Assembly (NCBI GenBank): GCA_951213105.1
Contig: OX578153.1
Location: 53,536,520-53,600,519, forward strand
Direction: 5' to 3'
Origin: Amaurobius ferox
Taxonomy: Eukaryota; Arthropoda; Arachnida; Araneae; Amaurobiidae
DNA length: 64,000 nt
Shown here: positions 23,081-34,942 of the stretch, one piece after another
How the letters are laid out: every line of letters starts with the position of its first letter
Position numbering within the stretch: the stretch's first letter is position 1
Made by a program: the position numbers and the translations under genes
The notes under the pieces: model-generated
Databases searched by the model: none
What the model was told of the DNA's origin: nothing
Seen by the model: the letters and a program-made list of their open reading frames with translations, nothing else

Positions 23081-24008
23081 AACTTTGATGTGGGCAGTAC
23101 ATGACTTTCCCTACAGGCTCAAATTCATTTTTTCTCTATTTCTTTTTTAATTCATTACATTGATGTTTATGGCCGACAAAACACGCATACTTACTTGAAA
23201 TTACACTGGAATTGAATTTTTAATTCAATTTTTGCTTTCATTTGGTAACTAAACGTACTTTCAAAGACGGCGTAGCAAAAATGCGAAAAAAATTAAAATA
23301 TCTCGAGAACGGCTAATCTTGAATGAATGAAATGGGGTTGGTTTTATTTTTTTGAACCGCAAAGTTTACGTATACATCATGCATTTAATTGATACATTTG
23401 AGCATACGTAGTCTTTTATTATAGATTTTAATGAATTTTGCGGTTTATTTTACGAAAAAAAACAGGATCTGTTTTCCTGATTCGTATCAAAATCTAATCA
23501 GCACCAGAAAAACATAAAAAAATTATCTGCAAAATTTTGGGAAATTTAGTACATAATATTTTTAGCTTGAGTGGATACATTCCACTTTTGCTGGCAATTT
23601 CGCATAAAAAACTAGATTGTGCATCAGGATAACCTACAAGTGACACTTCTATACAAATTTTGTGAAGCTTGGTATATGATATTTTTAGCTAGAGTTGATA
23701 GGTGCAATTTCCCATAAAAAACAGGTTATTTTATCCTGAATCGTACCAAAATCTAATTAACACCACGTTCATCCACAAGTGGTTCTATGAAATCTGGTCA
23801 ATTTGTTTTTCAATTACAGTGGATACATACATTGCAAAGACAGCCGAACACACAAACACACGAACTCGCAAACGTGCTAGCGTCACGTTAAAATAGATTG
23901 TTTGTGTTCTAGAGGTCCCAAAACATGTATATCCGTCGAAAACTCGAGTTGCGATTTTCGGCATGATTTCAATACTTTCCGTGTACATTGCCACGTATTG
24001 CAAGGAAA
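23081..24008 (-). mobile_element. HM3 repeat, minus copy
   Basis: Reverse-strand partner of 34150-34942. The terminal hairpin lies at about 23977-24007, followed inward (to lower coordinates) by CGAAAACTCGAGTTGCG, an ACAC-rich stretch (about 23850-23870) and GTGGATACA blocks. The distal end is GATGTGGGCAGTACATGAC, the same tail as HM1. No reading frame is conserved with the plus copy. Confidence 0.6.
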
Positions 24009-24441
24009 GCAAAAATTTCAAAGGAAAACAAAATGCACTATCTTTGACGTATCGATGCATACAATTGGTTACAGCAAATTAAACGCAAAACCGACTTGTC
24101 TTATTAATCGCAATAACGTATTGTTAATTGAGATAACGTCTTGTTTCATCACAATTTCTAGGCAGAAAATTCAAAATTCATCTTTTTATTCCTTTTAGTA
24201 TCTGGTATACAGGGGTGACGGTGGGGAACTCCACTCGCGTAAGAGGTGTCCGTCAGAGCCTTCAGCAAAATTTTGATTTGAGTGTTACATTTTTATGATA
24301 ATTTTGCTGTGTACCTTAATTTATACAAAATTATCAGTAATTGATTCACAAAATGTCGAATTTCATCATAAATTATAATGAAAGGACTGCATAAACAGTT
24401 TTCATATTTAATTAATTTAATTTCCTCTCCCCCCAACTAAA

Positions 24442-25588
24442 AACAAGAAAGATCAATCATGCATAAAATATTGATTATGAAACACTTTCCAACTTCAATG
24501 CAGTTTTATTTAAACATCTCTAAAATGCGATACATTCCTCGGTAATATTTTTAACATTATCACAATATTACAATAATTTATTATATTTGAAATCTTAAAA
24601 ATTCATCGAAAAAAATGAACTTCATTCAAATATAATACATTACATATAATGCAATATAATACAACATAATACAATAAATTGCCTGGTGCAAGTATTTTTA
24701 GATGCGATACATTACTCTATAATATTTTTAAAATTATCAAAAGACTACAATAATTTATTATATTTGAAGACTTTATCGAAAACAAACGAAATTTATTCAA
24801 ATGACGTCATTTATTTATAACACGCCTAGCTCTCTCTATAAAAGCAGCATTTCACTCATAATTTTTTTCCATTCATTTCATTCATTACAATACTATAATA
24901 ATTTATTTTATTTAAAAACTTTGGCCATGCAAGTACAAGTAATTAAACTCTATGCTTAAAACTTTATCAAAAAAATCGGTTTTCTCTGTGTAAAATCAAT
25001 ATTTCATTCATATCAGCTATATTGCAGGCTCCATGAGCTAAATAATTTTGCATTAAAGAAATGCAGCAATGCTTATACAACTCATTCTACATCTTTTGGT
25101 ATTTATATTCTCCATAAGTGAAAATTAGGCTTCGTTGTAGAAATAATCAAAGTTGGTGAATCATTTAAACTCAAATATATTGTAATTGTGATGTTTCAGC
25201 ATGTAGATACACAGAATTTAAGCAAAATTAAAGCGATTTTAGGACGGATACAAGACGGATACAGACGGATTTAGGACGGATTTTTTATTTTTTATTAAAA
25301 AACTACTGAATATATTTTGCTGAAATTTTTTTAATATATTTTATGGGATAATTTGAATATTTCTGAAAACTATAGAAGCAATTTGTTAATTTTAAATTTG
25401 CTTTAAAAAGTTTGACGTATTAGGTCCCATAGGGTTCAATGTATTTCATTTATTCAACCCATATTCAATCCAAAGCTAATTGGGTGATATTATTCATTTA
25501 TATTCCCATAGGTCTCACAGACCGTCTGAACAACATACTAAAATTTAAGTTTGATAAAGTCATTTTTACGACAGTTATCGTACTAACG

Positions 25589-25624
<36 letters not shown>

Positions 25625-25682
25625 GGCAGACAGACAGAATGAACAAAGTCATAAACACTTTTCAACTTTGTTGTAAAGTGTT
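24442..25682 (+). mobile_element. HM2 repeat, full-length copy
   Basis: Starts AACAAGAAAGATCAATCATG and ends with the AACACTTTTCAAC/GTTGTAAAGTGTT hairpin. A long (CAGA)n tract is at 25590-25637. It has an internal duplicated start-like block and a GGACGGAT repeat (25240-25280) missing from the 9676 copy. Confidence 0.75.
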
Positions 25683-25789
25683 AAAAAATGAACTCAACTT
25701 CTACGAAAATTATCAAATTATTTAGAATAGATAATGAAAATTGTTGGCATTTCACTTATTGCAGGATAGCGGGGATAACCTGAATTTAT

Positions 25790-26006
25790 GAAATAAAAAT
25801 CTGATGTGGGAAACGCATGACTCTCCTTGTATAATGCAATGAATTTACTACTTTTACAGTTAAAAAAAATGTTATTCTTATAGTAGATACTTATATTCTT
25901 TCCAAGATATTGAATTTTCTTCAATTAGTCGTTATTTTCATTGATTTAGCGTCATTTTTATTAACACTTTACAACAAAGTTGAAAAGTGTTTATGACTTT
26001 GTTCAT

Positions 26007-26039
<33 letters not shown>

Positions 26040-27212
26040 CCGTTAGCACGATAACTGCCGTAAAAATGACTTAATCAAAATGAAATTTTAGTATGTTGTT
26101 CAGACGGTCTGTAGGACCTATGGGAATATAAATGAATAATATCACCCAATTAGTTTTGGATTGAACCCGGGTTGAAAAAATGAAATACATTGAGCCCTAT
26201 AGGACTTAATTTTTCAAACATTTTGCCGTCATTTGAATGAAGTTCATTTTTTTCAATGAAGGTATAAGTTTTCAAATATAATAAATCAATGTAGTATTGT
26301 GATAAGTTTTAAAATATTACCGAGGAATGTATTGCATTTTCGACTTTTTTAAATAAAATTGCATTGAATTTGGAAAGTGTTTCATAATCAATGCTTTAAG
26401 CATGATTGATCTTTTTTTTTATCAATTTGGCGAGATTTTTGTTAATTTGCCAACAGTTAAAAATGTCGCCAAGATGGCGACATTCCGCCAAATTCGTCGC
26501 CAAAATTTCTCCAAGCGTTATGGATGGAGAAATAAGTTATTCTTACAGCAGATAAATGACTATTGGCGTTCAAATACAAAAGTATTACTTAAAGTATCTT
26601 CTTTCATGAATGGAACGAGCTAGATCCACGAGAATGATGTCACCAAATTTATCGCATGGTATTACGTATGAAAAGTGAAGATGTCTCTCAATAGGAAATA
26701 TTTTTTTTTATTTTATATAACTTTTTGATAATTTTTTTGAAAAATGTGCAATATCTCGAGAACGGGATATGTTAGTGTTCTAAAATTTATGGCAATCGTT
26801 TTCTAATGAAAAATTACATAAGAAATGTCTATTTGCGTAACTTTATTAGCGGTTTTGATTTTTGACGATTTTTTAAAAATTTCACTCGAAAATTTAGGGG
26901 GGTTCGGAACATTTGATTGCGTATAAAAACAATAGGCTTCCAGTGTTTACAGATTGTGATTTTGGTACCAAATTTCGAATCGGTCCATTAGTTCATCAGT
27001 TATCCTCTCCACAGACTCTCTGAAATACACACACACACACACGCATACACACATACACGCGCACACACAGACATCACTTCAAAAATGTTTGCTTCGTGAT
27101 CAGGGATGCTTGAAACGTACTCTCCCGTCGAAAACTCGAATTCGATTTTTCAACCCCGTCACAATACTTTCCTTAGACATTATGTATATAAGGAAAGTAA
27201 AAAAAAAATTTA
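25790..27212 (-). mobile_element. HM1 repeat, minus copy, interrupted by HM2
   Basis: The left part (25790-25962) is the reverse of the HM1 tail (AAATCTGATGTGGG ... TTTAGCGTCATTTTTAT). The right part (26418-27212) continues from TCAATTTGGCGAGATTT to the reverse of the hairpin end. An ACAC microsatellite lies at 27027-27068. Joining the two parts restores the order seen at 47405-48377. Confidence 0.7.
25963..26412 (-). mobile_element. short HM2 derivative nested in HM1
   Basis: Has both HM2 ends: the hairpin AACACTTTACAAC/GTTGAAAAGTGTT at 25963 and the GCATGATTGATCTTT end near 26412, with (CTGT)n between. It is only about 450 bp, with an internal deletion near 26225 relative to the 1.3-kb copies. 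Flanks are compatible with a T/A-rich target, perhaps duplicating TTTTTAT; the exact target is ambiguous in the T-run. Confidence 0.7.
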
Positions 27213-27504
27213 TTTTCTCATTTTATGCATATTATTTTAATATGAACTATACCAGATTTTTATGTTGATTTGAAATATGGCAAAAAATATTTATATTTGC
27301 TTACAGTTGTTAGTGTTAATTCTATGTTTCTTTTCAATGTCAACTTTTGCACTCGTATCTTTAAAAAAGTTCTTTTCATGTTAATTTTTTGAGTTTATTT
27401 CAAAGTATGCATTTTATATCAAATAATTTATTTAACTGTAAATTATAATCTATTGTGATAAGAACATATATTTGTCTTTACAGATAATCTCAATTTTTTG
27501 AACT
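27213..27504. other. upstream region of the receptor gene
   Basis: AT-rich sequence between HM1 and the receptor start. A good splice-acceptor tract, TTGTCTTTACAG, ends at 27483. This suggests that an untranslated or missing exon lies upstream. Confidence 0.45.
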
Positions 27505-28698
27505 ATGAATGCCACACAGAAGAAGCATTTGTTAAAATTTCCAAAGCATCTGAATATTCTAGCGACTTCCTTACTCGTTAGGAACTCATCATCCATTTCT
27601 GGTGAAGTGTTTGAAGCTGAAGGGACGGATAAAGAGTTTTTGGGTGTATTTTCAAAAGCCCTTGGATTTACCTACAAGATGTTTGATAGCAGATACTTGG
27701 CCAACGTTACGGTTGAATTGGACTTTTTCCTTGGGAATATAAATCTGGACGAGGGTTCGTACTTTGATGAATGGGCTATTTATCCGCATGGTGCTACAGA
27801 TATTACTTTTGTAATTCAGAAACCAGGTTTCGTAAAAGAAACTTTTGCATTCCTTAAACCTTTCTCTTGGGATATGTGGCTGAGCATACTCTTCTCTGTC
27901 ATTTTTGCTTCTGCTGCCCATTATTTGATGTTTAGAAGAGAGATTTCGTTATCCTCTGCGTGTTTCTACATATTTGGCACTATGTTCGGTAAGTATCACA
28001 ATTGGCACCCAAAGTCACTTGCCGAGAAAACGCTGATCTTGACATGGACATTGGGTATCATGTTCATTTCCCTCAGTTACGGATCTGTTCTTTTATCCTT
28101 CTTAACAGTTCCTGTTCGAGAGCAAGGTGTAAAAGACATAAATGACTTGTATCGCGCCGTTCGCAGAGGGGCAGTAAAGCTAGCGGCTTATGGTGATGGC
28201 AACTTAAGAGCGGTAATAAATCCTCAAGAAAGTAATGAAAAGTTGTATTTTATCCTTAAACAATTAGAGAAAGGAAATATATTACCTACTAAGGAAGATA
28301 TTTTAAAAGAAGTGAAAGACAATATCGTTCTAATAGCAGAACGAGGCGTTATAGATTTACTTTTTGATGATAGATATGTAATCTCGGAAGATTCTCTTTA
28401 CCCAATATTCTTCGCCATGTTTGACGACACAGAAGAAGGATTTTGCTGCACCGAGAAGGTAAACGAATTTGTTCATAGATCTTGGGCAGCTGCATTGTAC
28501 AAGAAAATTGTAGCTGATACATCTTTTAAGAGGGCACTGAAATACAAACTGTTAAAGGAAAACACGATTGACGAAAAGTCTATGAGACTTTTGACTCTTT
28601 CAAACTTTGCAGGAACGTTTTACTTTCTTATTACGGGACATGTTATTGGACTTGTATGTTTAATTTGTGAAATACGTGTTTCGCGTGTTTCTGCATGA
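27505..28698 (+). CDS. ionotropic receptor (IR-type glutamate-receptor homolog)
   Basis: 397-aa open frame in one exon; the only convincing intact gene here. Order: short ligand-binding S1 region (about 17-120); M1 around 122-143 (WDMWLSILFSVIFASAAHYL); re-entrant pore region 150-166; M3 around 176-203 ending SYGSVLLSFLTVP; S2 lobe 204-365; M4 around 368-391. M3 has SYGSVLLSF where synaptic iGluRs have SYTANLAAF. The amino-terminal domain is absent. Both features are typical of divergent arthropod IRs, thought to act as cation channels in chemosensory neurons. The start is the first ATG after an in-frame TGA (27499) and just beyond a splice acceptor. No signal peptide is visible, so an upstream exon or an incomplete N-terminus is possible. 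Ligand unknown. Confidence 0.85.
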   Translation: MNATQKKHLLKFPKHLNILATSLLVRNSSSISGEVFEAEGTDKEFLGVFSKALGFTYKMFDSRYLANVTVELDFFLGNINLDEGSYFDEWAIYPHGATDITFVIQKPGFVKETFAFLKPFSWDMWLSILFSVIFASAAHYLMFRREISLSSACFYIFGTMFGKYHNWHPKSLAEKTLILTWTLGIMFISLSYGSVLLSFLTVPVREQGVKDINDLYRAVRRGAVKLAAYGDGNLRAVINPQESNEKLYFILKQLEKGNILPTKEDILKEVKDNIVLIAERGVIDLLFDDRYVISEDSLYPIFFAMFDDTEEGFCCTEKVNEFVHRSWAAALYKKIVADTSFKRALKYKLLKENTIDEKSMRLLTLSNFAGTFYFLITGHVIGLVCLICEIRVSRVSA

Positions 28699-28872
28699 AT
28701 GAAGAGTGATATTATAGCCTGCTCATTTATGCGGATAAAATTTTATTTAGACATGTTATGCATCACCGAAAAAATTCTATAAGACGCGCAATTTTCAAAA
28801 TAGTGTGCTTCGTTTTGAATTTAGTCTAAAACCTGTTATTGATGTCTATAAAAATAGAATACGGGGTTTGCT

Positions 28873-28878
28873 AATAAA
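28873..28878 (+). terminator. candidate polyadenylation signal
   Basis: AATAAA, 175 bases after the receptor stop codon, in an otherwise non-coding AT-rich stretch. It is the first clear hexamer downstream. Support is positional only. Confidence 0.4.
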
Positions 28879-29421
28879 AAAACTGTAGATTAAAATATAA
28901 AATATTTTAAACTATTTATACTTGGCATGAATACTGACTGTAATGAGTTAAATAATTAAATTTGCACTGAATGAAAACATAACTCTAGAAAATTATTTAA
29001 CAGTTAAATTGGCGAAAACACATTATTAAACGGAATATGTCTCAATTTGTCTATTATCGTATTATAGTGCAATTTCGAACGTATAAAATTATAAATAAAT
29101 TTCACATTAAATTTTGTATTTTTTATTATATCTCTCTCTCACTCTATCTCTCTTTCTCTCTCTCTCAATCTCACTCTCTCTCTTTCTATATCTATCAATA
29201 TTTCTCTTTCATTATTAGTCAAATCTATAGATCCACTATAAAACGATTAACTTTGTATTATTTATTTCACCTGACAAAAAATGATCTGCTACATTTGGGA
29301 AATGCAAGATCACGCTCATACGAGATTATGCATACCTACACAGAGCAATATATAGATAGTATTTACTTTACATCTCCATTGATTTAAACAAACAGAACTT
29401 TTCACAAACTAACTAGATTAT
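28879..29421. other. intergenic DNA with CT-rich tract
   Basis: No gene. A CT-rich simple repeat (TCTCTCTC with ACTCTATC interruptions) runs about 29130-29215. The frame at 29037-29387 is its by-product. Confidence 0.5.
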
Positions 29422-29935
29422 TACTTTCCTTATATGCTTAGCATAATGTATAAGAAAAGTATTGTGATAGAGTCGAGAATTCGAATTCGAGTTTTCGACG
29501 GAAGAGCATGTTTCAAGCATCCCTGATCAGAAATCTACCATTTTTGAGGTCATGTCTGTCGTTGTGTCTATGGCGACGATATCTCACGAACGAATGGAGT
29601 GATTCAAATGAAATTTAGTACAAAAATTAGAATCTGTGAATAATGAAAGTCTGTTGTTCTTAAACACAATCGAATGTTCAGAAACCCTAAATTTTTGAGT
29701 GAAATTTTGAAAAAATCATCAAAATATCGAAACCTTTAATAAAGTTACGTAAATAGACATTTCTTATGTAATTTTTTCTTTGAAAACGATTGACATAAAC
29801 CTTAGAACGCTAGCATGAACCGTTCTCCAGATATTGAACATTTTTCAAATAAATTTATCAAAAAATCCCATACATAAAAAAAATAACTTATGAGAAACAT
29901 GTTCACTTTTCATCTTGCGATAAATTTGGTAATGG
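29422..29935 (+). mobile_element. HM1 repeat, truncated copy without microsatellite
   Basis: Starts with the hairpin TACTTTCCTTATA...TATAAGAAAAGTA and runs through GAATTCGAGTTTTCGACG, CTCACGAACGAATGGA and AACATGTTCACTTTTCAT. It stops at about 29935, lacking the second half. The TG tract is almost absent (GTCGTTGTGTC). Confidence 0.7.
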
Positions 29936-30138
29936 ATTGGGGCATTTATGCCTTGTACCGTTCCCTTCACAGTTCTTCAGGTTCAGAGGGCTGTGTTCTT
30001 ATGCTACCTCATGACATAGTAATCGATTTAAATAAATTATCCCTCTCAGTACGGTATTCAGCAGGACTGGAGATTGGGCTTAAAAAACCACTCGATGTAT
30101 TTTTTTAAAATTATGTATATATCCATTTTTACTGTATA

Positions 30139-31639
30139 CAGGGTGTCCCATAAAAAGTGAACAGCTAAAGAATTTTTGAACCGTTGGTTGTAGACCCATA
30201 GTTCTAATTGCAAAAATGCTTTAAATAAGGGAGGAAGTATGAAATAGTAATTTAAATGATATACTATATTTTTGTAAAAAGTTAAGCGAATTAACTTTTC
30301 ATATAACCCCTCTATCGAATGACGTTAAATTACAAAAATGTTGTCAATACGTCATATAGTCAAACTAAAGAAGAATTTTGCACTTAAATCTTCAAATTTA
30401 GGATGAAATAAATTGTCAAATCTCCTGACCTACACCACTTTTTCTTAACTATTCAAAACTCTTTTAATCATCAAAATCCATGAATCATGGGGCCGTTCAC
30501 AAATTGAATTGATACATAGAAATTATTTAGTGGCATTTTAAAACAAATTTTCCCATGGTTTGTGTTTGGAACTATTAAAGACAAGCAGACGACACTGGTT
30601 AAAATAAATGTTAACACTCCCGTAAGGTAAATAAAAAATATTATTGTGATTTTATCAGCCTGTCAGATATTTTTCTGTCAAAATCTATGGAAAAATAAGC
30701 GTGCCTTTCAAGTTTTGAAGGATTCTATAGGATCATTTTATACAACTGTGTTCAGTAGATAAGTTTCTAACATATTTTTGTCACTGCAATTTTTCCATCA
30801 AAATAAGAGCCCTTACAGACGAATCGGTAAGCACTCGTGTATGCGGTACAGAAAGTGGCGGATTTGAGTAGACTAATGGAGGATTAGGGTAGACTGGAGA
30901 ATAAGTTGTTGAGAACTTAGAGCCCGGATACTCGCATATGAATAGGATGATAAATAGACTAAAATACCTATTTCATCATTTTTTATCAGTATACGTTGTC
31001 TTTCTGGGCTATATCGACAACGAAGGGAAGATGTTGATTGCAAATGACATACTAAACGCAAAATACAAACTGTAGAAGGGCTTTCTGGAAACGATTATAG
31101 TATTATTTTACCTTATCACTAGGAGTCGGTTGCATTCGCCTTAAATCAAAATCATCTCAAAGAGTTCGACATTACTGAACAGCGCCATCACTCAAATTCT
31201 AGTTAGGTAGCAGAGTTACTTGAGTACTCAAATACAAACTGTGAATCGACATAATAGCTTGATCTGCATAAAATAAATTTAAAGAAATGGTAAAATTTTA
31301 GTAACTATTTGCAACCGAAGTTGATTTGTGGATGACCCCTTATTTCTCAATCAAAATTTTAATTAATATAACTATGTGAATTTGGCTCGTATTACAGCTA
31401 GCTTTTTCTCAGTTAAACTAAATACGATATGGGTTACATTTTTGTAATTTGATTTCTTTCGACAGAGGGGCTGTATAAAAAGTTAATTTTCTTAACTTTC
31501 TACAAAAATATAGTACATCATTTAAATTAATATTTCATAACTTTCTAACTTATTTAAATAATTTTTACAGTTGGTACTATAAGTATACTACAAATGATTA
31601 AAAAATTCTTCCACTCTTCACTTTTCATGGGACACCCTG
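30139..31639. mobile_element. DNA transposon remnant with long terminal inverted repeats
   Basis: Ends are CAGGGTGTCCCATAAAAAGT and its complement GGGACACCCTG. The inverted match extends about 200 bp inward (30139-30345 against 31433-31639), including CCCCTCTATCGAATG and its partner. The left flank is TA, as in Tc1/mariner-like insertions; the right flank reads CA, so the duplication is not exact. The interior (30350-31430) shows no transposase. Best read as a nonautonomous long-TIR element. Confidence 0.72.
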
Positions 31640-31847
31640 CATATTATGCATTAAAACAACGATAGCAAGATAATTTCTCTATATAGCAAACATTTGATGC
31701 ATACAATAAAATTATTCTTATGTTAAGGACCAACATACCTTAAATGCATAATTGCATCAATTACATAAATGTTCATCATGTTGATTTTTATGACTATTTA
31801 TGCGTTTTTATAGTTTCGCGTATGCTTACCAATACCTTTCTTTAGAG

Positions 31848-32125
31848 ATAGAGGTGAGATTGAGAAATGATATTGTGATGAGATAGAGAGATGAGATAAA
31901 GTGATGACATAGATAGATGACATAGAGAGATGATATAAATAGATGAGATAGAGAGATGACATAGAGAGATGAGATAGAGAGATGATATAGAGAGATGAGG
32001 TGAGATAGAGATTAGATAGAGATGTGAGATAGATATGAAATATATATGAGAAAGAGAGGTGAGATAGAGAGATAAGATTGAGATGAGATAGAGAGATGAG
32101 ATAGAAATTAGATAGAGATTCTATA
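31848..32125. repeat. GAGATAGA minisatellite
   Basis: Degenerate tandem array of GATGAGATAGAGA-type words over about 280 bp. The minus-strand frame rich in Leu, Ser, His and Tyr across it is an artefact of the repeat. Confidence 0.85.
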
Positions 32126-32464
32126 TGAGAAAGTTGACTAGAGTATATTTTTCTTTTACAATATAACTCGTTTAATTTCAATCATAAACAACTTGAAAAA
32201 TAATAGTTTTTATGTAAAAATATCTCGAAAGTGTAAAGAAATATACAATATTATTATATACATTTTTTCATATATTAGCCGCAAAATACAAATTACACAC
32301 AAAAAAAATACTAGGAGGATTTCAATTTTCTCTTGTTTTTATAACATCATACTGAAGAATAAGTAAAACTGGTTTTAATGGACCGGAAAAAGTTTGTTTA
32401 TTTATTTTTTTTAATTTAAAAATTTTTACATTGTATTTTTGCTCAAATTGCCACTTTCTCCTTT

Positions 32465-32752
32465 TTTCTTTGACCTAGATCGTCCGACCAAACCGAAGGT
32501 GTAAGGTATCTGTTTGGATGGCCAGAAGTGCCACCCAATTTAGACTGGAACTCAGTAAAGGCGGCACTTACAAGATCCGTACCCACCTTCCTCTAAAACC
32601 AACCTCTCGGAAGGACTTATGGACCGACATTAGCGTACCCATACTCCGAGTGAACGCGAAGAAAGTTTTGGAAGAGTCGAAAATCGAACTCGGGTCGTCC
32701 GAGTACAATTCCCGCGAGCTAACCACTGATCTATCCCACCCCATCAAATTGC
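32465..32752 (-). mobile_element. tRNA-headed SINE sharing the 5S-SINE body
   Basis: Read on the minus strand: a tRNA-like head (about 32752-32685) with box A-like TAGATCAGTGGTTAGC and box B-like GAGTTCGATTTTC. Then a body with AGTCCTTCCGAGAGGTTGGT, AGGAAGGTGGGTACGG and CTAAATTGGGTGGCACTTC, ending in GGTCGGACGATCTAGG. The body and tail match the 5S-headed SINEs at 35802-36590 and 40865-41255. The exact insertion boundaries are unclear. It is a Pol III retroposon mobilised by a partner LINE. Confidence 0.75.
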
Positions 32753-32850
32753 TACCTTGTGCGACCGGAGTTCGGGCCTTCCTCTGTTCGTATATAAACC
32801 GGTTCGTAGCTTCCTCTGTTCCACCCCCCTCTAGATGGCTGTGCTCTTTT
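32753..32850 (-). other. GC-richer fragment with TATA-like word
   Basis: Contains CGTATATAAACCGGTTC and CCACCCCCCTCTAGATGG, unlike the AT-rich surroundings. It could be a retroelement promoter fragment. No other support. Confidence 0.25.
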
Positions 32851-32859
32851 TAACTTTCT

Positions 32860-33300
32860 AGTCTTTCTAAAATTCAATGCTGAATTAATATAAGTCATTA
32901 TCTAAGTTCTATATATAACAAATCCCGAGTTATAAATGTTTCAATGAATTTTTTTCAACCGGCAGTGAAAACTCTTACTAAGATACTTAAAACATTAAAT
33001 AATGTTTCAAGTACCTTTGCCCATTTCAAGATTTGTTACTGAATCCATGTCAGTCTTTATGTAAGCTTTATCTATAGCCACTTTTCAGATGGAGACGTTT
33101 CAATTAAAATGAATATTTAAATTGGGAATGGAAAAGGAACCGGAACTAGAATTCCTTAGTAAACCCCTAAATTTCCCTTGGAATTCCTTAGCACCTAGCC
33201 TAAAATTTGATGCTAAATCTAAATCGGTCAACGTCAGAACTATTCCTATGGCATTTCCTTAAGAATAGATGTTGCAAGGAAAATTTTTTCCAAAAATTTA
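32860..33300 (+). repeat. ~155-bp degenerate tandem repeats, first block
   Basis: Repeated words such as TGCTGAAT...TAAGTCATTATCTAAG, CTTTATCTATAGCCA, GACGTTTCAA and TCCTTAGTAAAC recur here and at 36620-37090. At 36802 and 36958 the phrase GGAAATCCTTA is spaced 156 bp. No stable reading frame. Confidence 0.5.
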
Positions 33301-34149
33301 ATATTACGGCAAAATTTTTGCTACCAATAAAATTAATCAACATAAATTTGAAATCACGGTCTTGTCGACTCCATTTAAAGTAATTAAAGATTTTATTAAA
33401 ATTGTAAAAATAAAGATGATCATATAGAATTAAACCAATTATCGGATCAAAAACATTTTTTTACATACCTTTAAAATATAATCTGTTGGAGTACATTTCA
33501 TGCTGTTTTTAACAATACATTAGCAAATAAATGTCTTTAATTAATTTTGCACATTTTACCTTCATTATGATCTGAAAGAATTCAAAAGGTGATTTAGAAC
33601 AAGAAGCATTAAGTAATGTTAAATCAAAACAATAATTCGCCTGCAAAGATTTGTGCTTAATCGATAAATAGTTGAAGGAACATTCAAAAATAAAAAAAAC
33701 ATCAAATTTGTTCGAGATTAACAATTAATTAGGATAAAATCAGAATTCTCATTTATAGAAGTTTCTCGCATGAAGACCTTTTGGCATTTCGAAGTAATTC
33801 CACAATCTCAGAAAATTAATTAGATAGTTTTCATAAAAAATCGAAATACTTACTTTTAAATATTACCTTCGGAGTTTTCATTTTGCTTAACCTTACTCTC
33901 ACTAGCAAATAAAGTAAGTGGGAAGTAAAGTAGTACTTGAAATAGTAACACGGAAAAAGCATACGATTTTTTTACGAAAGAATATATTTTATTTGAAAAG
34001 AACAATGCAGAAACAATTGTGATCAATGCAAAAATAAATAATTAAAATAAAAGAAAGTAATTGCATACTAACTTTACTCTTTTTATGAATAATTTATATA
34101 TATAACGATTATGGCGATTATTTTTAATTACTTAAATTAATTTATTATT
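33300..34149. repeat. diverged block repeated four times in the window
   Basis: 33590-34040 resembles 37240-37680, 44880-45300 and 48400-48650. Shared words are TATAGAAGTTTCT.GCAT, TTTTGGCATTTCG.AGT, AAATTAATT and AATACATTTTA. Function unknown. It lies next to the 155-bp repeats at two of the four sites. Confidence 0.4.
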
Positions 34150-34942
34150 TTCCCTGCAATACATGGTAATGTACAGGGGAAGTATTGGAATTATACCAAA
34201 AATCGCAACTCGAGTTTTTGACTGATCTACACGTTTTGAGACCTCTAGAATACGAAAAAACGATTTTTAGCGTGACGTCTATGTGTGTGCTTGTGTGTCT
34301 GTCTGTAAAATGAATGTATACACTGTAACTGAAAAACTAAATAACCGAATTTCATAAAATTTGGTAAGTCACTTGGGTTTTACCCTGCTACTGATTAGCT
34401 TTTGATACGATTCGGGACAAAAGAACTTGCCTTTTTATCAGAAATGGTTCACAAAACTCGTATATATCCACACTAGCTAAATAACTAATTGACCAAATTT
34501 AACAAAATTTGGTAAATAAGTCACTTGTAGGTTACCTTCGTGCTGATTAGATTCGGGCGAACAAAAAACCTGTAGTTTTTTCCAAAATGGCCTGAAAACT
34601 CATCAAAATTCAAAGTAAAAGACGCCTTATACTTAAATGTATCAATTAAATGCTTGTTTTATACGTAATTTGCTACGATAAAAAGACCAACCTCATTACT
34701 CTGGGATTAGCCGTTTTTGAGATATAATTTCGCATTTTTGCTACGTCTTTGAAAATGCGTCCATTTACCAAATAAAAGCGAAAATTGAAATTAATGTAAT
34801 TATAATTAACTATGCGTGTTATTTCAACAATTATGCTATGTGCAATTTTTCTTGAATTAATGAATTATTAAAGAAGTGAAAAGAAAATGAATTGAAGTGT
34901 CGGTAGTGAAAATTATGTGCAGTCCACATCAGTTTTTTCTAT
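34150..34942 (+). mobile_element. HM3 repeat, plus copy
   Basis: Starts with hairpin TTCCCTGCAATACAT/ATGTACAGGGGAA, then GGAAGTATTGGA and AACTCGAGTTTTTGAC, then a TGTG/TCTG tract at 34280-34310. Blocks of the type AAATTTGGTAAGTCACTTG follow. It ends with ATGTGCAGTCCACATCAG, the same tail as HM1 and as the minus copy at 23081-24008. Confidence 0.65.

Noticed and set aside
23785..24198. Overlapping 91- and 98-aa frames
   Set aside because: They fall in the HM3 hairpin end and its microsatellite; not conserved in the HM3 copy at 34150.
27652..27921. 89-aa minus frame
   Set aside because: Shadow of the ionotropic receptor gene.
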